Positions 1 to 12,096 are shown, counted from the stretch's first letter. The stretch is DNA of 64,000 nt from Pinus tabuliformis (GCA_031772625.1 CM062811.1:647850606-647914605), one strand, 5' to 3'. Notes: generated from the sequence alone by a model not told the origin. Translations and numbers: made by a program.

Positions 1-1928
1 GCGGGCCTTCTATGTGTCCTCAACAACAAATATGATGCATGTGATAGGGTTCCAAACACCCATGTTGTCAAGTAAGCAGAAGGAATCCATTCTCTCTCCT
101 ACAAGTCCTTCAACTCCTACAGTCACGAGTTCAATTGTCTAAGCTAGGTAGCTGACGTCGGTGTACTATGATGAGAAGGGAAATTTTATAATGGAACTAA
201 GGCCTCGCTACTCTTCAACTAGTCAAAGGGACTATCATTTTCATTTTTATTGCAGTCGGGCACGTCAAGGGAAGAGATCCATTTTAAATCAGGTTCGTGG
301 GGAAAATATTTTGTGAAATATATTCGTTTTCTACCAGGGAAGACATAGTAACATTTTTTTAATTAAGTTTGAATAGCAATAATATTTACTTTATATCTCA
401 TTTACCTCATACAAAAATTGGAGTAATAGTTTGCATGTAGCATCAAGCTCTACTCCTTTTAATCCAAAGTTATGCATGCAAACCTTTCCATCACTTACAC
501 TGCAAATCCTTCGTTGTAGAGTGTGGAGTTATAACCTACCTCTGCATGGAAAAATCTACAAATACATTTTGACTTGGTTTTTTCACCTTTTTTCCATTCT
601 TTGTGTGGAGTCTGGGACAACAAGAATCACATACTTTTTGTCCATACCTATGCGTGAGTGTAACTCTGTGCATTTTCTTTGCCTCAACCAATATTAAAAT
701 AATTTATGAGATTCTCTTAAGGCACGAAATTAGCATGGAAATTAGCAAAGTTTCTAAAGCAAAAAAAACCCATGGAATTAACCTCTGCAATTTCAAATAT
801 TTCAAGATTATATTGATATTTTTTTTAGAGATAATTATTAAATGGCCCTCTCTTTTCCCTTTTTCTTAATATAAGTTCATCTCTTATTACATTTCTAATC
901 AAAATATTTACATCAAATACTAGATCCAAGGGCCAAGGACTCTGCATAAATGTTTCCTTGTCCAATAGAAGAATAAATGGTCAACATGTCAACTTGGCTT
1001 TAATGTCCTAGGAATTAATAACTGTTAAGAAAAATGACTACTCTTGTTTGAAACTAGAAATCTATTTAAGCTTTGAAAATGGATTTTCTTCCAAAGTGAT
1101 CTTGGAGGGGTCCTTATTAAAGGCTTATTTATATCTTCTCCACTGGAATGAATGGCTTGTATGTTGAAAATTCTAGCAGAGTTTCCTTCTGTGAAGCCTG
1201 ATCATCCCATTGTCACCAAGATCTCCTCCTTTTCCCAAAACTAGACCCAAAACAAAATTGAGTACTCAATTATCATCCAACCTGAGAAATCTTTTGTGAC
1301 ACTAAAATTTAAGAGGGCATCCTCCATCATATTTTGTTTTCATGTCTTAACAAGTCACACAAAGTCATGTTCAATCTACATTATGCAGAGTATCTTCATC
1401 TTCTAAACTTTCATTAAATGTCTTCCATCGAGAAACTTGGAATTTGAAGGAAGCTCTAGTTATCTATTTAGACTTTCATTATTGTTATTTGAAAATTTGA
1501 AAATGTTAAAACTGGACAAATGTGGTGTTACCCAACGAACAAATATGTGTGAAATGGTTTTCTAACAACGACTTGAAGAAGAAAAAATGGGAGTTATTTA
1601 TTTTTTGAAATGTCGAGAAGGAGGAGAAGAGTTGTGTAGATGATAACAACAACTAAAAATCTAATTGAATTCATACAATTGAATTCTTGAATTTGACAGT
1701 AGCAGTGCATTTTATTTGATGAGTTATTTATTACAAGATTTATTTATGAAATTATTCAAGTAGTGGAAGAAATGTAATGATTTGTAAGGAATGTACAAAT
1801 TTTCTTCTACGATTTTTTTTCCATATAGAAAATTTTGTATTTATTTATTTAAGAATAATCAGAAATACAATCTTCAAGTGCACACTACACAGTCAAAATA
1901 TAGTGTTTCATCACTAAATGTCTTCTTG
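1..1928. other. AT-rich sequence with no recognisable gene
   Basis: I see no protein family, RNA gene or LTR boundary here. The short open frames on the plus strand around 431-869 have no recognisable motif and are typical of chance frames in AT-rich DNA. The sequence resembles decayed intergenic plant DNA. Confidence 0.5.
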
Positions 1929-2002
1929 TTTTTAGTTTACTTGTTCATATACCCTGAAACAAATATTTTTAGTTTACTTGTTCATATACCCTGAAACAAA
2001 TA
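1929..2002. repeat. 37-bp tandem duplication
   Basis: A unit containing AGTTTACTTGTTCATATACC is present twice head to tail with essentially no difference, so the duplication is recent or was made by replication slippage. No gene is involved. Confidence 0.85.
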
Positions 2003-2420
2003 TCACTCTTCTACTAAAGGGAGATAATTTCAGTGTCCATGACTTAACTCCAATTCGTTGTTAATCTTGCATAAACCATATTACTAGTATAATAAAAACA
2101 ACTCTACAACAGAGTAAAAATTCCATAAAACTGACATATTACGTATAAGTTCAACAAGAAGATAACAATCAGAAATGACTTTAGACCAGCTGCCTTGAGG
2201 TCACTAAATGACCACCAAGGTATTCCTTCTCTATAACTTAATTCTCCTACAATTAAATTCCTTCCTTTGAGAGTGTACTTGTTGTCCTATTAAGTTCTCT
2301 AAACACATGATAGATTTTGATCATGTAGAACTGCTTAGAGACCTCTTTCAGCTGAGCAGCTAAGGGAGATAAGGAAGTATTCTGAATCTGAACCTGTGCA
2401 TTCATCCAATTAATTGCTAG

Positions 2421-3750
2421 TGTCGGGTCCCCAAATACCTCTAGATGACCAATATCCTTGTCAAATATATTACAAGAGGCTAAAATAATGGCATTTTAAC
2501 ATAAAGGAAGAACCCTAGAGGTCTAAAATTGTAACCCTAGAATCAACTTCCCGGGGATGCAACTTTTGCATAAAATCTTTGTTTGGGACACACAATAGTC
2601 CATTTGAAAGAACTATATGAGGATTACAAAAAAAATTTGGGCCTAAGGAATGTCATGAAAACCTTTCAACACATAAATGGCCAAAAAACATCATTTAGGC
2701 CCTACAAATGACCCTAGAAGTTCGGGACCCAAAAAACCGTAGAAAAAATGATAAGAAATAAAGAACCATTGAGTTAGTGGAAGAGGTGGGTGGCCACAAA
2801 TATCAACCTAGATTTGAGTGCCTGACAAGTTTAGGGTGGGATATAAGGTATGGTTTCATTTGTATAAAGAACATCTCTTAAGATCCCATTGGAAGTGCCC
2901 CACACCCCTTCCCCCCCCCCCCAATGCTCTCCACCCCCCCCCCCCCCCAAGCTCCCCATTCTCATATAGTCCTTACACCAACACAAAGGTTGTGGGTGAA
3001 GATGTTTCTAAATCAAATATTCCATTTTATTTGGCTTGAACCTTATATTTAATGTGGAGATACTTCAACCATATTTTCCACCTCTCATATGCACCTCATG
3101 TTCCTACTTTGGTGCACGTGTCTCAATAGGAGTCATATTCAACAAAATTTTCCCCACTTGACAAAGGAACTTGACACAAAATGGACCACTTATTCCTAAT
3201 GGGGAAAAATTCATTCAAGAGAAGACAGGTGACCACCCACTTGTCCCATTGATTCAACATTATTCCACATCTTGGTAGTTCTATTATAGTGTTTTAGGTC
3301 TCAAACTTTTGGTGCCTTTTTTGGGCATTTCCCTTGCATTTTTGGCATTTGTCATAGGCTAAAGACACATAGTATGGATTGTAATGGTCCAAGAAATGTC
3401 CTAAATGGAGTTTGCATGCAAAATTTGTAGCCTCGGGAAGTTGATATATCAATTAGCCTCTTTGGGGCCCACATTCTTTTTGGCACATCATTTCCTAGGG
3501 TTAGGGTTTTGGATTTTAGGGTTTTTGCATCTTAGGGCATCATACTTTATGTTCAAAGGTAGTTTTGGACTCTTGTAATTTTTTCTTGTGATTAAGAGTA
3601 GTTGACACATCTCTCTTCATAGATAAGCTACCACCATTCCAATTAGTTTGTATCACTTTGCAATTTATTGTTTTTTTTCTATTTCATTCATTAATAGAAT
3701 TTGGATTTTGTTGTATTATTGTGCTCTTTACAATATTTTCTTTGTTTCCA
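2421..3750 (+). repeat. Possible solo LTR or LTR remnant
   Basis: The stretch opens with TGTCGGGTCC, a plausible LTR start, and closes in a T-rich region ending in CA (near 3732 or 3750). Inside it are two poly-C tracts (2911-2922 and 2934-2948) and a T/G-rich block with degenerate TTTAGGG motifs (3495-3530). I found no target duplication at either end and no second copy in the window, so the LTR call rests on general appearance only. It could equally be another kind of repeat. Confidence 0.25.
2911..2948. repeat. Poly-C tracts
   Basis: Runs of 12 C (2911-2922) and 15 C (2934-2948) are separated by a short spacer. They create a proline-rich artefactual ORF on the plus strand. Run lengths may be unreliable in an assembly. 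Confidence 0.9.
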
Positions 3751-4297
3751 TTTATGTTTTTGCATAATAGATTCCCCTTCAAATCTCAGTTCTATCTATG
3801 AATGTTTTTTTTAGTAGAAGCTTCTACCTTTGGATGGTCATGGATCCTAATATTTGAATATTGGAGAAAATTGCCAACTTTTTTATATATTTATAATGGT
3901 TAAGAACATGTGCTTCCTCATAAGAGGTCATAGGTTCAAATCTAAAGGGTGATAGAGTATGTACACCTTTGTAGACTTTAGTAGTCAAATATCTATGCAG
4001 ACACAGGTCCCTTATCCTACAAACAATAGGATCTCATACACCAATTTGAAAGTCCATTATCCTACAAACAATAAGGCATTATTGTCTCACTTAGTCATCA
4101 ACTTAAAAATAGATTATTACTACTAAATTACAAATATTAACTCTACTTAACCTATATTAACCTCAATAGCTATTTTTCCGATGAACAAAAATTATTCTTA
4201 AAAAATCTAGAGTAATGTTCAACATTTGTTTTTTTAATATATACATATTTTAAGTAATAACATTTTACAACTACTTGTTTACCCTTAATTTTCTTTT
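3751..4297. other. AT-rich sequence with no recognisable gene
   Basis: Nothing beyond short chance frames is visible. A phrase like 'gacctt...ataggatctcatac' recurs imperfectly at about 4000-4080, but no element boundary can be set. Confidence 0.4.
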
Positions 4298-4495
4298 TTA
4301 ATATGGAAAAACATATGTCAAAAAATTGAGAGGCAATGTTAAACATTTGAACTTTGGTGGGTATGTTAAGCATTTGAACTTTGGTGGCTTATCAATTGGA
4401 GGGAAAGCTAAGGCACGAGCCCAAGGAGACTTGTACAGGAAAAACAACGCAGCTTGTTGTTCCTGGAGATTTGAGGGTTGAGTAGTTTTGGCCAT
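4298..4495 (-). other. Unrecognised 65-codon minus-strand frame
   Basis: A minus-strand frame starts at 4495 and reads through a Gln-rich opening (MAKTTQPSNLQEQQAALFFL) and then a duplicated PPKFKC motif. The duplication comes from a 27-bp tandem repeat at about 4337-4387. I do not recognise a family. It lies about 170 bp from a plus-strand exon-like frame at 4664 pointing the other way. It may be a gene remnant or chance. Confidence 0.2.
4337..4390. repeat. 27-bp tandem duplication
   Basis: CATTTGAACTTTGGTGG occurs at 4344 and again at 4371, giving two near-identical 27-bp units. It lies within the minus-strand frame described at 4298-4495. Confidence 0.85.
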
Positions 4496-4663
4496 TAAAT
4501 ATTTTTTCTAAAACAAAGCTTTGACAGATTTTGTGCAGTGATAATTTCTGGGGCCTTTTAAACGGGGCAGAATTGAGGGATTCTAGGTCATCATAGGTGT
4601 GAATTTAGGCATTCTATCGGGCTTCCTCGTATTTGAGAGGTTAATTAATAGAGAGTTTCTTCA

Positions 4664-4731
4664 ATGGCTACTACTTTCAGCACCATCAATACTGCTACAA
4701 TTCCTCACAATCCTAACAAATATTTCGAGGT
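4664..4731 (+). other. First-exon-like fragment, unrecognised
   Basis: An ATG at 4664 opens a Ser/Thr/Asn-rich 22-residue stretch (MATTFSTINTATIPHNPNKY and two more residues). It runs into GAG followed by GTATGC, which resembles a 5' splice site. A Ser/Thr-rich amino terminus is compatible with an organelle-targeting peptide, but no second exon is recognisable downstream. This could be an orphaned first exon or coincidence. Confidence 0.2.
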
Positions 4732-5082
4732 ATGCATTTCTTTTCCATTTTCCTCCTGTAAATATGGAGCATGTCACAACCTCCAAAATATGCCTAATGT
4801 ATAATTCTATGGTTTTGAGCCTATTGACTATCCCTATTACATTCAAAGTCTGCACCATGTTTCAGGGCAGTTGAGTTAGGCTAGCTTCACTTTCTCAAAG
4901 TAAATTGGTCCATGCCAGTAAATAATTTACAGCACAAGACTTTAATTAAGATCGCAATTTGGTTGTAAGTCCTTCAAGGATGTTTGTTGAGAGACAATTT
5001 ACTCGCATTCGAAATAGCATATAATTTCTAAATTATTTTTTGGTAGGTGTCTGGAAAAAAAGTCGCCATTATGCCCCTGTCT

Positions 5083-5084
<2 letters not shown>

Positions 5085-5119
<35 letters not shown>
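5085..5119. repeat. (TA)n microsatellite
   Basis: About 17 uninterrupted TA units. The frames reading YIYIYI through it on the minus strand are artefacts. Confidence 0.95.
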
Positions 5120-5121
<2 letters not shown>

Positions 5122-5529
5122 GATTTTTTTTTGACCTGAAAAGAACATTGTCTCTGCTCGGATACATATGACAATATAACAAAACAATTGGTTGCGTTAA
5201 CATGTTTTTTGGGACAACTGAACTCATGTAGAATCAAGTGCACTTGATTTACCATTTCATGACAAACCACAACATGGAGGTGGGCTTGAATATTTAATAT
5301 AAACATGTGGCCTGATATCCAGGTGCCATGAGTTTGTTCCCTACCTCAAGGTGTCATAGGGATACCATAAGGGGTTGGGTAAAGCCCTTGGGAATGGAAC
5401 TTATGTTGGTGGTTTCAATCTCTCACTCCGCAAAACTTAAGGGGAACATTGGGGTGGGCTACCTACATGTGCCCTCCGTAGGTTTTAACCTCATACAGAA
5501 ATTACCTGGATACGAATTCTAAAAATAGA
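5120..5529. other. Anonymous sequence, repeat-like
   Basis: No gene is recognised. A phrase containing GGGAATGGAAC (about 5390) recurs in diverged form near 5970 and 6090, followed each time by an AAGG(G/A)GAA block. This suggests an old repeat array or decayed LTR. Confidence 0.4.
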
Positions 5530-5940
5530 AAATAAACAAAGGTGAGAGCATAACACATAAAACAAATACACACAGAGATTTCCCCCTGGATCCCAAAACC
5601 GGGACTACCAGCTTGATTTTTCATTATGTTCCTTTCAAGGTTACAATACATATATATACATGTCGAAGCATCCATAAACCCCAATCCATTAACCTTGGAT
5701 TAGAACATAATCATAGTTCCCTTGACCGGATCTATAAAATACCATGGACTGAAAACCATTGTGCCAAAAATCATGTGTGAAAACCATGCACAAAACCATA
5801 GGTAGGTTTACCCACCTAATATAGGGTCAAAAAAAAAAATTCCCGAGGCACTACCCTGGACCCCATAGAGGGGGGATATTGCCCCCCTCAAACCCCCCAG
5901 TATGCATCAGTGCAACGAAATAATATAACACAACCCAACA
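5530..5940 (+). repeat. Dispersed repeat, copy 1 (LTR-like)
   Basis: This stretch aligns along its length with 49010-49455. Shared landmarks are an ACACAGAGATTT motif, a TTTTTCATTAT block, CATATATA(T/G)ACATGTCGAAG-like sequence, TAGAACATAAT and ACCATGG. It ends in a GGGGGG...CCCCCC palindrome next to GACCCCAT. The two copies are clearly related but well diverged. The G/C palindrome near the end recalls leader regions of plant LTR elements, but no LTR pair or coding sequence adjoins either copy. Confidence 0.6.
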
Positions 5941-6349
5941 CCCTCATGATTATAAAGTAAAGCATCTGGGAATGGAACTTTTGCTAATGGTGTTGAGCAC
6001 TTTTCTTCCTGAGCTTCAAGGAGAAGTTAGGATTCAGGACTAGGCTCTAGCTTGTAATACATGCTTCAGGTGACCTGACAGATGCCTGATAAAAGCCTTA
6101 GGAATGGAACCTTGGTCAATGATTTAAAATCACTGCTCCCTGGGCCTTAAGGAGAACATGGGTTGGGTTTGGTTTGTAAGATGAGTACTAAATATTCATC
6201 TCTAGGAGCCACATGTCCAACACCTACTTCCATGTGCCCCATGGTTATTTCAATATGCTAGGAAAGGGCCATCAACCCCAAGCGCATTGGGCTACTTGGC
6301 ATTCATATTTTATATAGCATCCAATTTCATTATATCCATGTAGATTTAT
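5941..6349. other. Anonymous sequence left of the chromovirus
   Basis: It contains two of the three diverged GGAATGGAAC-type motifs. No gene is recognised. The exact left end of the chromovirus LTR is uncertain, so part of this stretch could belong to it. Confidence 0.35.
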
Positions 6350-7134
6350 TGTAGGTAAGCACGAGAAAATATCTTTGACCTCCTGAAGTCTAGACATTGT
6401 ATTTATTTTTTTTATTATATGTGGGTTTTGGCGAGATTGTGGTAAATCCTAAGGGTGGAGATATGAAAATTCCTCAAGGTAATGGTGAAGAAATTTTTAG
6501 GCATCCAATCTTGTTTTGGGCCTAGTAATCCCTTAACTGATTTTGGTGGGATTGTGGTAAAGCTTAAGGGTGGAGGTGGTTTAATTTTCAAGAACCCTGG
6601 TTGTTTTTGTATTGGTTTACTTATGTGATCTCTTGAATGGTTTTGGAAAAACTATGGGAGCATGAGGGTGGAGGTGGTTTAAACTTCGGGAAGCCCTGGT
6701 TGCTTTTGTCTTGAGTCCCACATTCATGCTTCGAATATGGCATGGGGGTGATTGGTTGAAAGAAATATTTGGTTCAACTCAATCTATGGTCAAGTGGTAT
6801 GTGGAAGTCCCTGACTTGGATGGCTTTTGCATATGTTAATAAGATCTCTTTTCCTCTTGTATTTCATGAGTACTTTTACTTGTTATTATGTGGCTTTGAT
6901 GTTTGTTCTAACATGGCTATTATTTTGGTTATATGATGGTTATAAGAATGGTTTCATAGTAGGCTCTACTTATGGCTCTTGATATGTTTTGATTAGTTGA
7001 TGAATGGTTATTGAATGCATGAGACAAAAATTGTTATTTCATCTGTTATGCAAGGGAAATACACCTTCTTGATGATTCTCAGATAAGTGTCAGACTCCTA
7101 TGTTTAGATATGCATTCATGACTTGTAGACTACA
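6350..7134 (+). repeat. Chromovirus 5' LTR, left part
   Basis: From about 6424 the sequence aligns clearly with the 3' LTR from about 24576. Upstream of 6424 similarity is weak; TGTAGGTAAGCAC at 6350 is matched to TGTAAGCAC at 24486 as the likeliest start. The LTR contains three diverged 100-120 bp subrepeats starting near 6424, 6543 and 6643, each with a GGGTGGAG motif. The LTR stops at the insertion of the inner element and resumes at 18845. Confidence 0.75.
7130..7134. repeat. Target site duplication, left (CTACA)
   Basis: CTACA directly precedes the TG of the inner element's 5' LTR and is repeated at 18840-18844 directly after the CA of its 3' LTR. In the uninterrupted 3' LTR of the host chromovirus, the matching place reads ATTACATGTTC, as expected for the empty site. 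Confidence 0.95.
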
Positions 7135-7602
7135 TGTTATAGACATATTCGGGCACTGAAACCCCAATCTTATATGCCGATAAACTAAGGGCTCTTTAAC
7201 CCCTAAAAGTGTTGTTTCATACCCTAAAGGATCATAGTCAACTGATTACATCGTTCCCCAGAAGTTCCACTTGAAAAACCACTCAGAACTGGCCAAAACT
7301 GGACCATACTAATTGCTCCACTGTCAAGGTGCGATGCATATTGACTCCTACACTAGCCAGGTGTGATGCATACTAAAGAGGCCTTTTGTGGGGTGCGATG
7401 AGCAAGAATGAACAAATGTCTGAGACAGTTTGCTAAGTGGATGCTCATGGAATCTTCTAGAAACTTCTCCTATGACACTTGCCTCTCTAAATTCACCTAG
7501 GGATGAGTAAGAGATCCAAGAAATCTCCAAGTGGAACCAAGAACTAAAAGTGGAATGACACTAATAAAAAACCTAGAGATGACTCACACCCTTGCAGACA
7601 TC

Positions 7603-7609
7603 TATAAAT
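7603..7609 (+). promoter_or_regulatory. LTR TATA box
   Basis: TATAAAT is conserved in both LTRs (also at 18253-18259) and lies about 190 bp upstream of the AATAAA signal, the usual U3/R layout. Confidence 0.75.
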
Positions 7610-7795
7610 GGGTCCCTCATCTGATAGATCTAGAGGCTGGAATTTTGTAATTTGTAAGGAAGTGCTGATAGTTTGTCTCTGAGAAGGAGCATTGTATTGT
7701 TGGGTGATCTTGATTTTCATGAGGTGAAGAGGGCTTTGATGCTGGGAGGATGATGCTGGATCAGACAGCTAGGTTGTAATTCTCCCTTCTATTTT

Positions 7796-7801
7796 AATAA
7801 A
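7796..7801 (+). terminator. LTR polyadenylation signal
   Basis: AATAAA lies in a T-rich context and is conserved at 18460-18465 in the 3' LTR, where it would end the element's transcript. Confidence 0.65.
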
Positions 7802-8179
7802 GTTCTTTGAGTTTTCCTCCATATAACTGTGTACTTGTGAATCTTGTTATTTGTGAATGCCATTGTATGTTCAATGTATTTCTAATTCTACATTGTTTAT
7901 GATATAATAGATCGATATGCTTTGATGGTGTTTTGTTACTTTGTTTCTACAGGTATTCTCTAAGCAGGACAAGTAGGAGAGGAGTTGCAAGCTCTATCAA
8001 GGGGAAGAGAAATCAAGCAAGGAGTCAAACAGAAGATCTAGGTTGGTCCCTTTGCTTCTCTCTTATCTATCATACATAGAGGAAATCGCAAATTGCTCTG
8101 ATTGTTTGTTTCTAGGATAGTTGCCAATCCTAGTGGGACTAGCAGATCGAAAAGACACTAGTTTTCCCGGAAAAAAAAA

Positions 8180-8197
8180 TGGCGACTCCGCTGGGGA
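8180..8197 (+). promoter_or_regulatory. Primer binding site, tRNA-Arg type
   Basis: TGGCGACTCCGCTGGGGA lies five bases after the LTR end. Its complement, including CCA, matches the 3' end of a plant tRNA-Arg as I recall it (acceptor strand CGGAGTC). Tat/Ogre elements commonly use tRNA-Arg, which agrees with the pol type. All 18 bases fit. Confidence 0.85.
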
Positions 8198-9967
8198 GCG
8201 AATAGTTTGTTTGTTTTTCGTTGATTGTTTGCTTTATAAACTATAGACGGAGCCTGAAGTTAGCCAGATAACCTTTGAACTACTCTTGCTCTGCGATTGC
8301 AAAGTAAAGGATGCTACTTCGGTCAATCTCCGGTTTAGTTTATGATTTGAACATCAGACTTACAAACATTCTAGATGCCCTATTGGTAGCTCAATAACCT
8401 CCTAAGATCATACCCCTGTACTTTTTTCTTTACTGTCCATAATAGCTCAGCTTAAATCACTGAAATCAGCTGCGAATTTGAGCCAAAACCCATCTCAATT
8501 GTGCTCCCTGGCCCATCGCACTATCTGTAACTAGAAGCCAGTATGCATCACACTTCTCGAGTGTAGCAGGTGCGGTGCATCCCTGTTTCTGAGAAGCACA
8601 GATGCGATGACTGAGTAAGCCTATTTCTCTCTTTGAAATTTGGGGTTTTTGTCTTTGTTTTCAGCTCTGTTTAGTTGTTTCTACTGCTTATGAACATTAT
8701 CTCATTGCTAAAGCCTCCTTGCTTTACATAGTTCAGCCTCCATTGATTAGGATTGGTAAATGTTTTTATGTATTTGTCCATCATTTACAGTCCTTCATCG
8801 AAAAGTTTCTTAAATCGAACTGTCATTTTGGTGCAAAAAGTGTTGTAGCTATCGTTTTGTGTCAAAAGAGAGAAGTGTCGTAAAGTCTTCCTTCTCTAGA
8901 TAATCAATTGAACTTTTTGCCGTGTATTTGATTTGAATCGTTAATATTTGAAGTGTCAAAAGAATTTTTCTATTCGAAATCAAAAAGTGCCGTCTAGTCT
9001 TCCTTTCATTTTGAAAAGAAATTGTTGAAATGTTGCTTTGAAGAAAATAGTTCAGATCTATACTTAGTTTTCCTTTCTAGCATTCTTCACATTAAGGGGA
9101 ATGAAAAAAAAAATACATGCATATGCATTTGCATTTAGACTGTGTGTGAAAAATGATTTAGGAAAAGTGAATTTAGTGTGTGCTCTTTGCTCTTTGTTTG
9201 AAAGAATCATAATCTTCTTTCCTTAGTAGCTAGGATTTTCATTGCTAAAAATAAACAACGATTGTTTATCATTTTAGATTGCATATTTAGGAATTTTACA
9301 TCTACATCACACGGTGAACCTTGAAAGACAAACTTCTAAACAAGATCAACTCTAAAATAAATCTCAATGAACTTAACAACGCTTTGGAACCTAACGCAAC
9401 ACATCTAGAGGTATAGGCTAGAGACATGTTCCAGCATCATAAAATCTAGTAACTATTGTTTTCATCGAAGGTTGGGTGATTCCTCCTCTTTGATGCGACA
9501 AGTACTAGCACAAACTTGTGCTCCCTGTACCATCGAGTATATATTAGGAGACCACAATAGGCTTATATCCTTTATCCATATGAAGCTATGTCTTCTACCT
9601 TATCAATCGCAATGCACTGAACATAGCATTCGGGAAGATTGATTGTTGTACATAAGTCCTTGGTAATTTCTCTTTAATTTATCACCAAGGTCTATATTGC
9701 AGTTTTGCGATTGGTTTGGTAATCCCTTTGTCTAGATTTCTAGAGTAGTCACTTTCGTTCCTTTTCGACTCCTTAAAAGAAAAGGTCCATCTGAGCACTT
9801 GTCACTTCAGGCTCATTAAAAATCGAAGGCGACTAGAGTCATCTTTAGCTTTTTCTCGACTCTTAAAAATTGAAAAATAAAAGTTGTGTCAAAGCGTCAT
9901 TAAAATTTATTTAATACGGAATAACATTTTTCCCCTTAATTTTGAGTTGATCAAGTAATCCGCAATC
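8198..9967 (+). other. Long 5' leader of inner Tat-like element
   Basis: This is 1.77 kb of noncoding sequence between the primer site and the gag ATG. Short motifs recur (AAGTG(T/C)CGT and TCTTCCTT near 8870-9010). No long frame or recognisable domain is present. Long leaders are usual in Tat/Ogre elements, where they may hold packaging signals; that role is inferred, not seen. Confidence 0.7.
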
Positions 9968-12090
9968 ATGGAAGAAATTCAATCAAAACCCCGTCATTCA
10001 TGGAGACTATCGAGTCAACCATCTTTGACTCCGAAAACAAATCCATTCCGGGCAAAACGGTCTCGTTTAACTAAGTCCAATTCTCCTAGTTTATTTGAAA
10101 CTTGTGTTTCAACATCATCAGAGACTACAATTACTCCGATCATTTCTGGTACATTTGCCTTTACAGAAGAAGTTCTGCAGTTACAAGAGGACATTAGAAC
10201 TGATCCTAGTGTAACGGTAGACACTTCTATACCTGAAACAGTTCCAGCAAGAGCTGATCCAGAGACTGAAGTTCATTTACCTGAACATCTGGAAGTTGAG
10301 TTCCAGAATTCAGAAAGTGTCACCCCTCCAGTATTTGTCACTGCAGAAGCTATACCTTCTTCGACTCCAAAAATATTTTACGGACTTGACGGTCTTCCTC
10401 TTCCACCTAGACTGATTTCTATAGAAGAGATAGTAGAGGATCTTCCATCCAATACCCCATTACATTTTGGAACTGGGATCCACTTATATCCTTCTACCCC
10501 TAAAGTTAGTTCTTTTAATCATCCTTCATCACAAGTTCTTGTTGAATCGCTAGGAAATATTTTGGATAGACTAAATATGTCTAAGCAACCATCAACATCT
10601 AGGATTGTGTCATCTGATACAGCCACAGCAGAACTTCCTATTGCTATTCCTACGATGTTTGCCGGTATACCATCTGTCCCAACTAGTTATCAATCACTAG
10701 ATGGAGTCCACTCAAGGACTGTTTCGACGACATGGTCTATTCCTATTTGTTCATCCGGAATCCTATCTAGCATTTCTTATGTTGAAACTCAGCAAATTGA
10801 TCCTGCATGCCAGTATCAATTTGGGCAGTCCAGTCTTCAAAGACTGATATATCCTTTGAACACTGGATTGCCACCATATGGAGGGCAGTATGTTTTTTCA
10901 TTGTTCCCTCCTGGAGAACAACCATATGAAATTCAGGTCAAACTAGAATTACATCTAGTGGTTGGGTACCAATACTGCCTCAACAACCAAGGGTTGTATA
11001 TTCAATGCAACCAGCCCAACCTGTGTCGAATATTCCCACTACACCTACTATTGTGACTATGTCGCAAGTACAAGCACTACCTATTGTGTGTCAACCTCAA
11101 GTCTCTCAGGTTGCAATACAACAGCCTCTTGTCTCTACGGCTCAATCACAACCTCAAGTTAGTGCTTCCTTACCTGGAACGACTCAGGCTCAAACGAGTA
11201 CTATCACTCTGCATCTTGGTCAATCATCCAGTATTGGGCAATAGCAAATGGTCCAACAACCATGGCTAGTACAATATCAACAACCGCAATTCCAGCAAAC
11301 TTACCGAGGACCTGAGCAACAAGGCTTTGTAGGTAATGGACAACCGCATTTTCAAAATGGTTATCAACAACCATACTATAATGGTTATGTCCAACAACCT
11401 TATCAAAGTTACCAGCATCAGATACATTATGCTAGTATGCAAAGGCCTACTGCTCAGGTGATCCCATCTTATCCTAGGTATGCTTCGCCAAACCTGAATC
11501 AACAGTTGCCTTTTGTAGCAACTCTAGAATTACCAAATTTGAACTGGCTGACGAATGATCCAATTGCATACACCCCTTGGTGGCCAGTGATTCCTCATAA
11601 ACTTCCCTTCGATATTCCTAAATTCAATGGAAATCCAGGTGAAGACCCATCGAATCACGTAATGGCTTTTCATTTGTGTTGTTCATCTAACACCCTAAAT
11701 GTGGATTCAATTAGACTTCGCCTTTTTTAGAGAATGCTCACTGGTCCGGCAGCAAAATGGTATATCGAATTGCCTAGAGCTTCATTTGACAACTTTAGTA
11801 CCCTTGCCACTACTTTTCTAACCCACTTTCAGCTACCCATAAGGTACTAAATGGGGACAGAACTCCTTACCAACTTTAAACAGGCAACGCCCACTCACAT
11901 ATCTGATCATATTCATGAGTGGCAACGTTGTCATCGAATGGTAAAGACGTATGTTCCTGATCAGCTTCTAGCTGAGTGGTTTATTAAGTCATTATTGCCT
12001 TCTATTACTGAGGATGTCGCAAAAGGAGGAGTTGTCACTGAAGAGCAAGTCATTGCTCGTGCACAATATTTAGACTTGATCTATACTTAG
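9968..12090 (+). pseudogene. Gag of inner Tat-like element, broken
   Basis: The ATG at 9968 opens a 362-codon Ser/Thr/Pro-rich N-terminal region without known domain. The frame shifts near 10930-11000 into a Gln-rich part (11005-11700: many QP, QQ and YQQP repeats), then the conserved gag core with RLRLF, KWYIELPRASF and HIHEWQR at about 11680-11940. Stops interrupt the core: TAG at 11728-11730, where the sister element has Gln, TAA near 11848, and TAG at 12088-12090. The core motifs align residue for residue with the minus-strand element at 62890-63165. Gag forms the particle shell in the cytoplasm; this copy cannot do so. Confidence 0.85.
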
Positions 12091-12096
12091 TTTGGC

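Larger units (their letters stand above)
7135..8174 (+). repeat. Inner Tat-like element, 5' LTR
   Basis: It begins TGTTATAGACAT and ends at CCGGAAA, where the terminal CA of the 3' copy has become AA. It contains a TATA box (TATAAAT, 7603-7609) and a polyadenylation signal (AATAAA, 7796-7801), so U3, R and U5 lie in the normal order. Over the first 480 bp I count roughly 40 differences from the 3' LTR, about 8%. Confidence 0.95.

Noticed and set aside
2818..3039. Proline-rich 73-codon frame
   Set aside because: Produced by poly-C tracts.
3495..3530. Interstitial telomere repeat
   Set aside because: Only about three degenerate TTTAGGG-like units; telobox-like motifs are common in plant DNA.
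4999..5306. Frames reading YIYIYI on the minus strand
   Set aside because: Produced by the TA microsatellite.
9968..11056. N-terminal gag frame as a separate host gene
   Set aside because: It sits between primer site and gag core of the nested element, with the composition typical of Tat gag N-termini.
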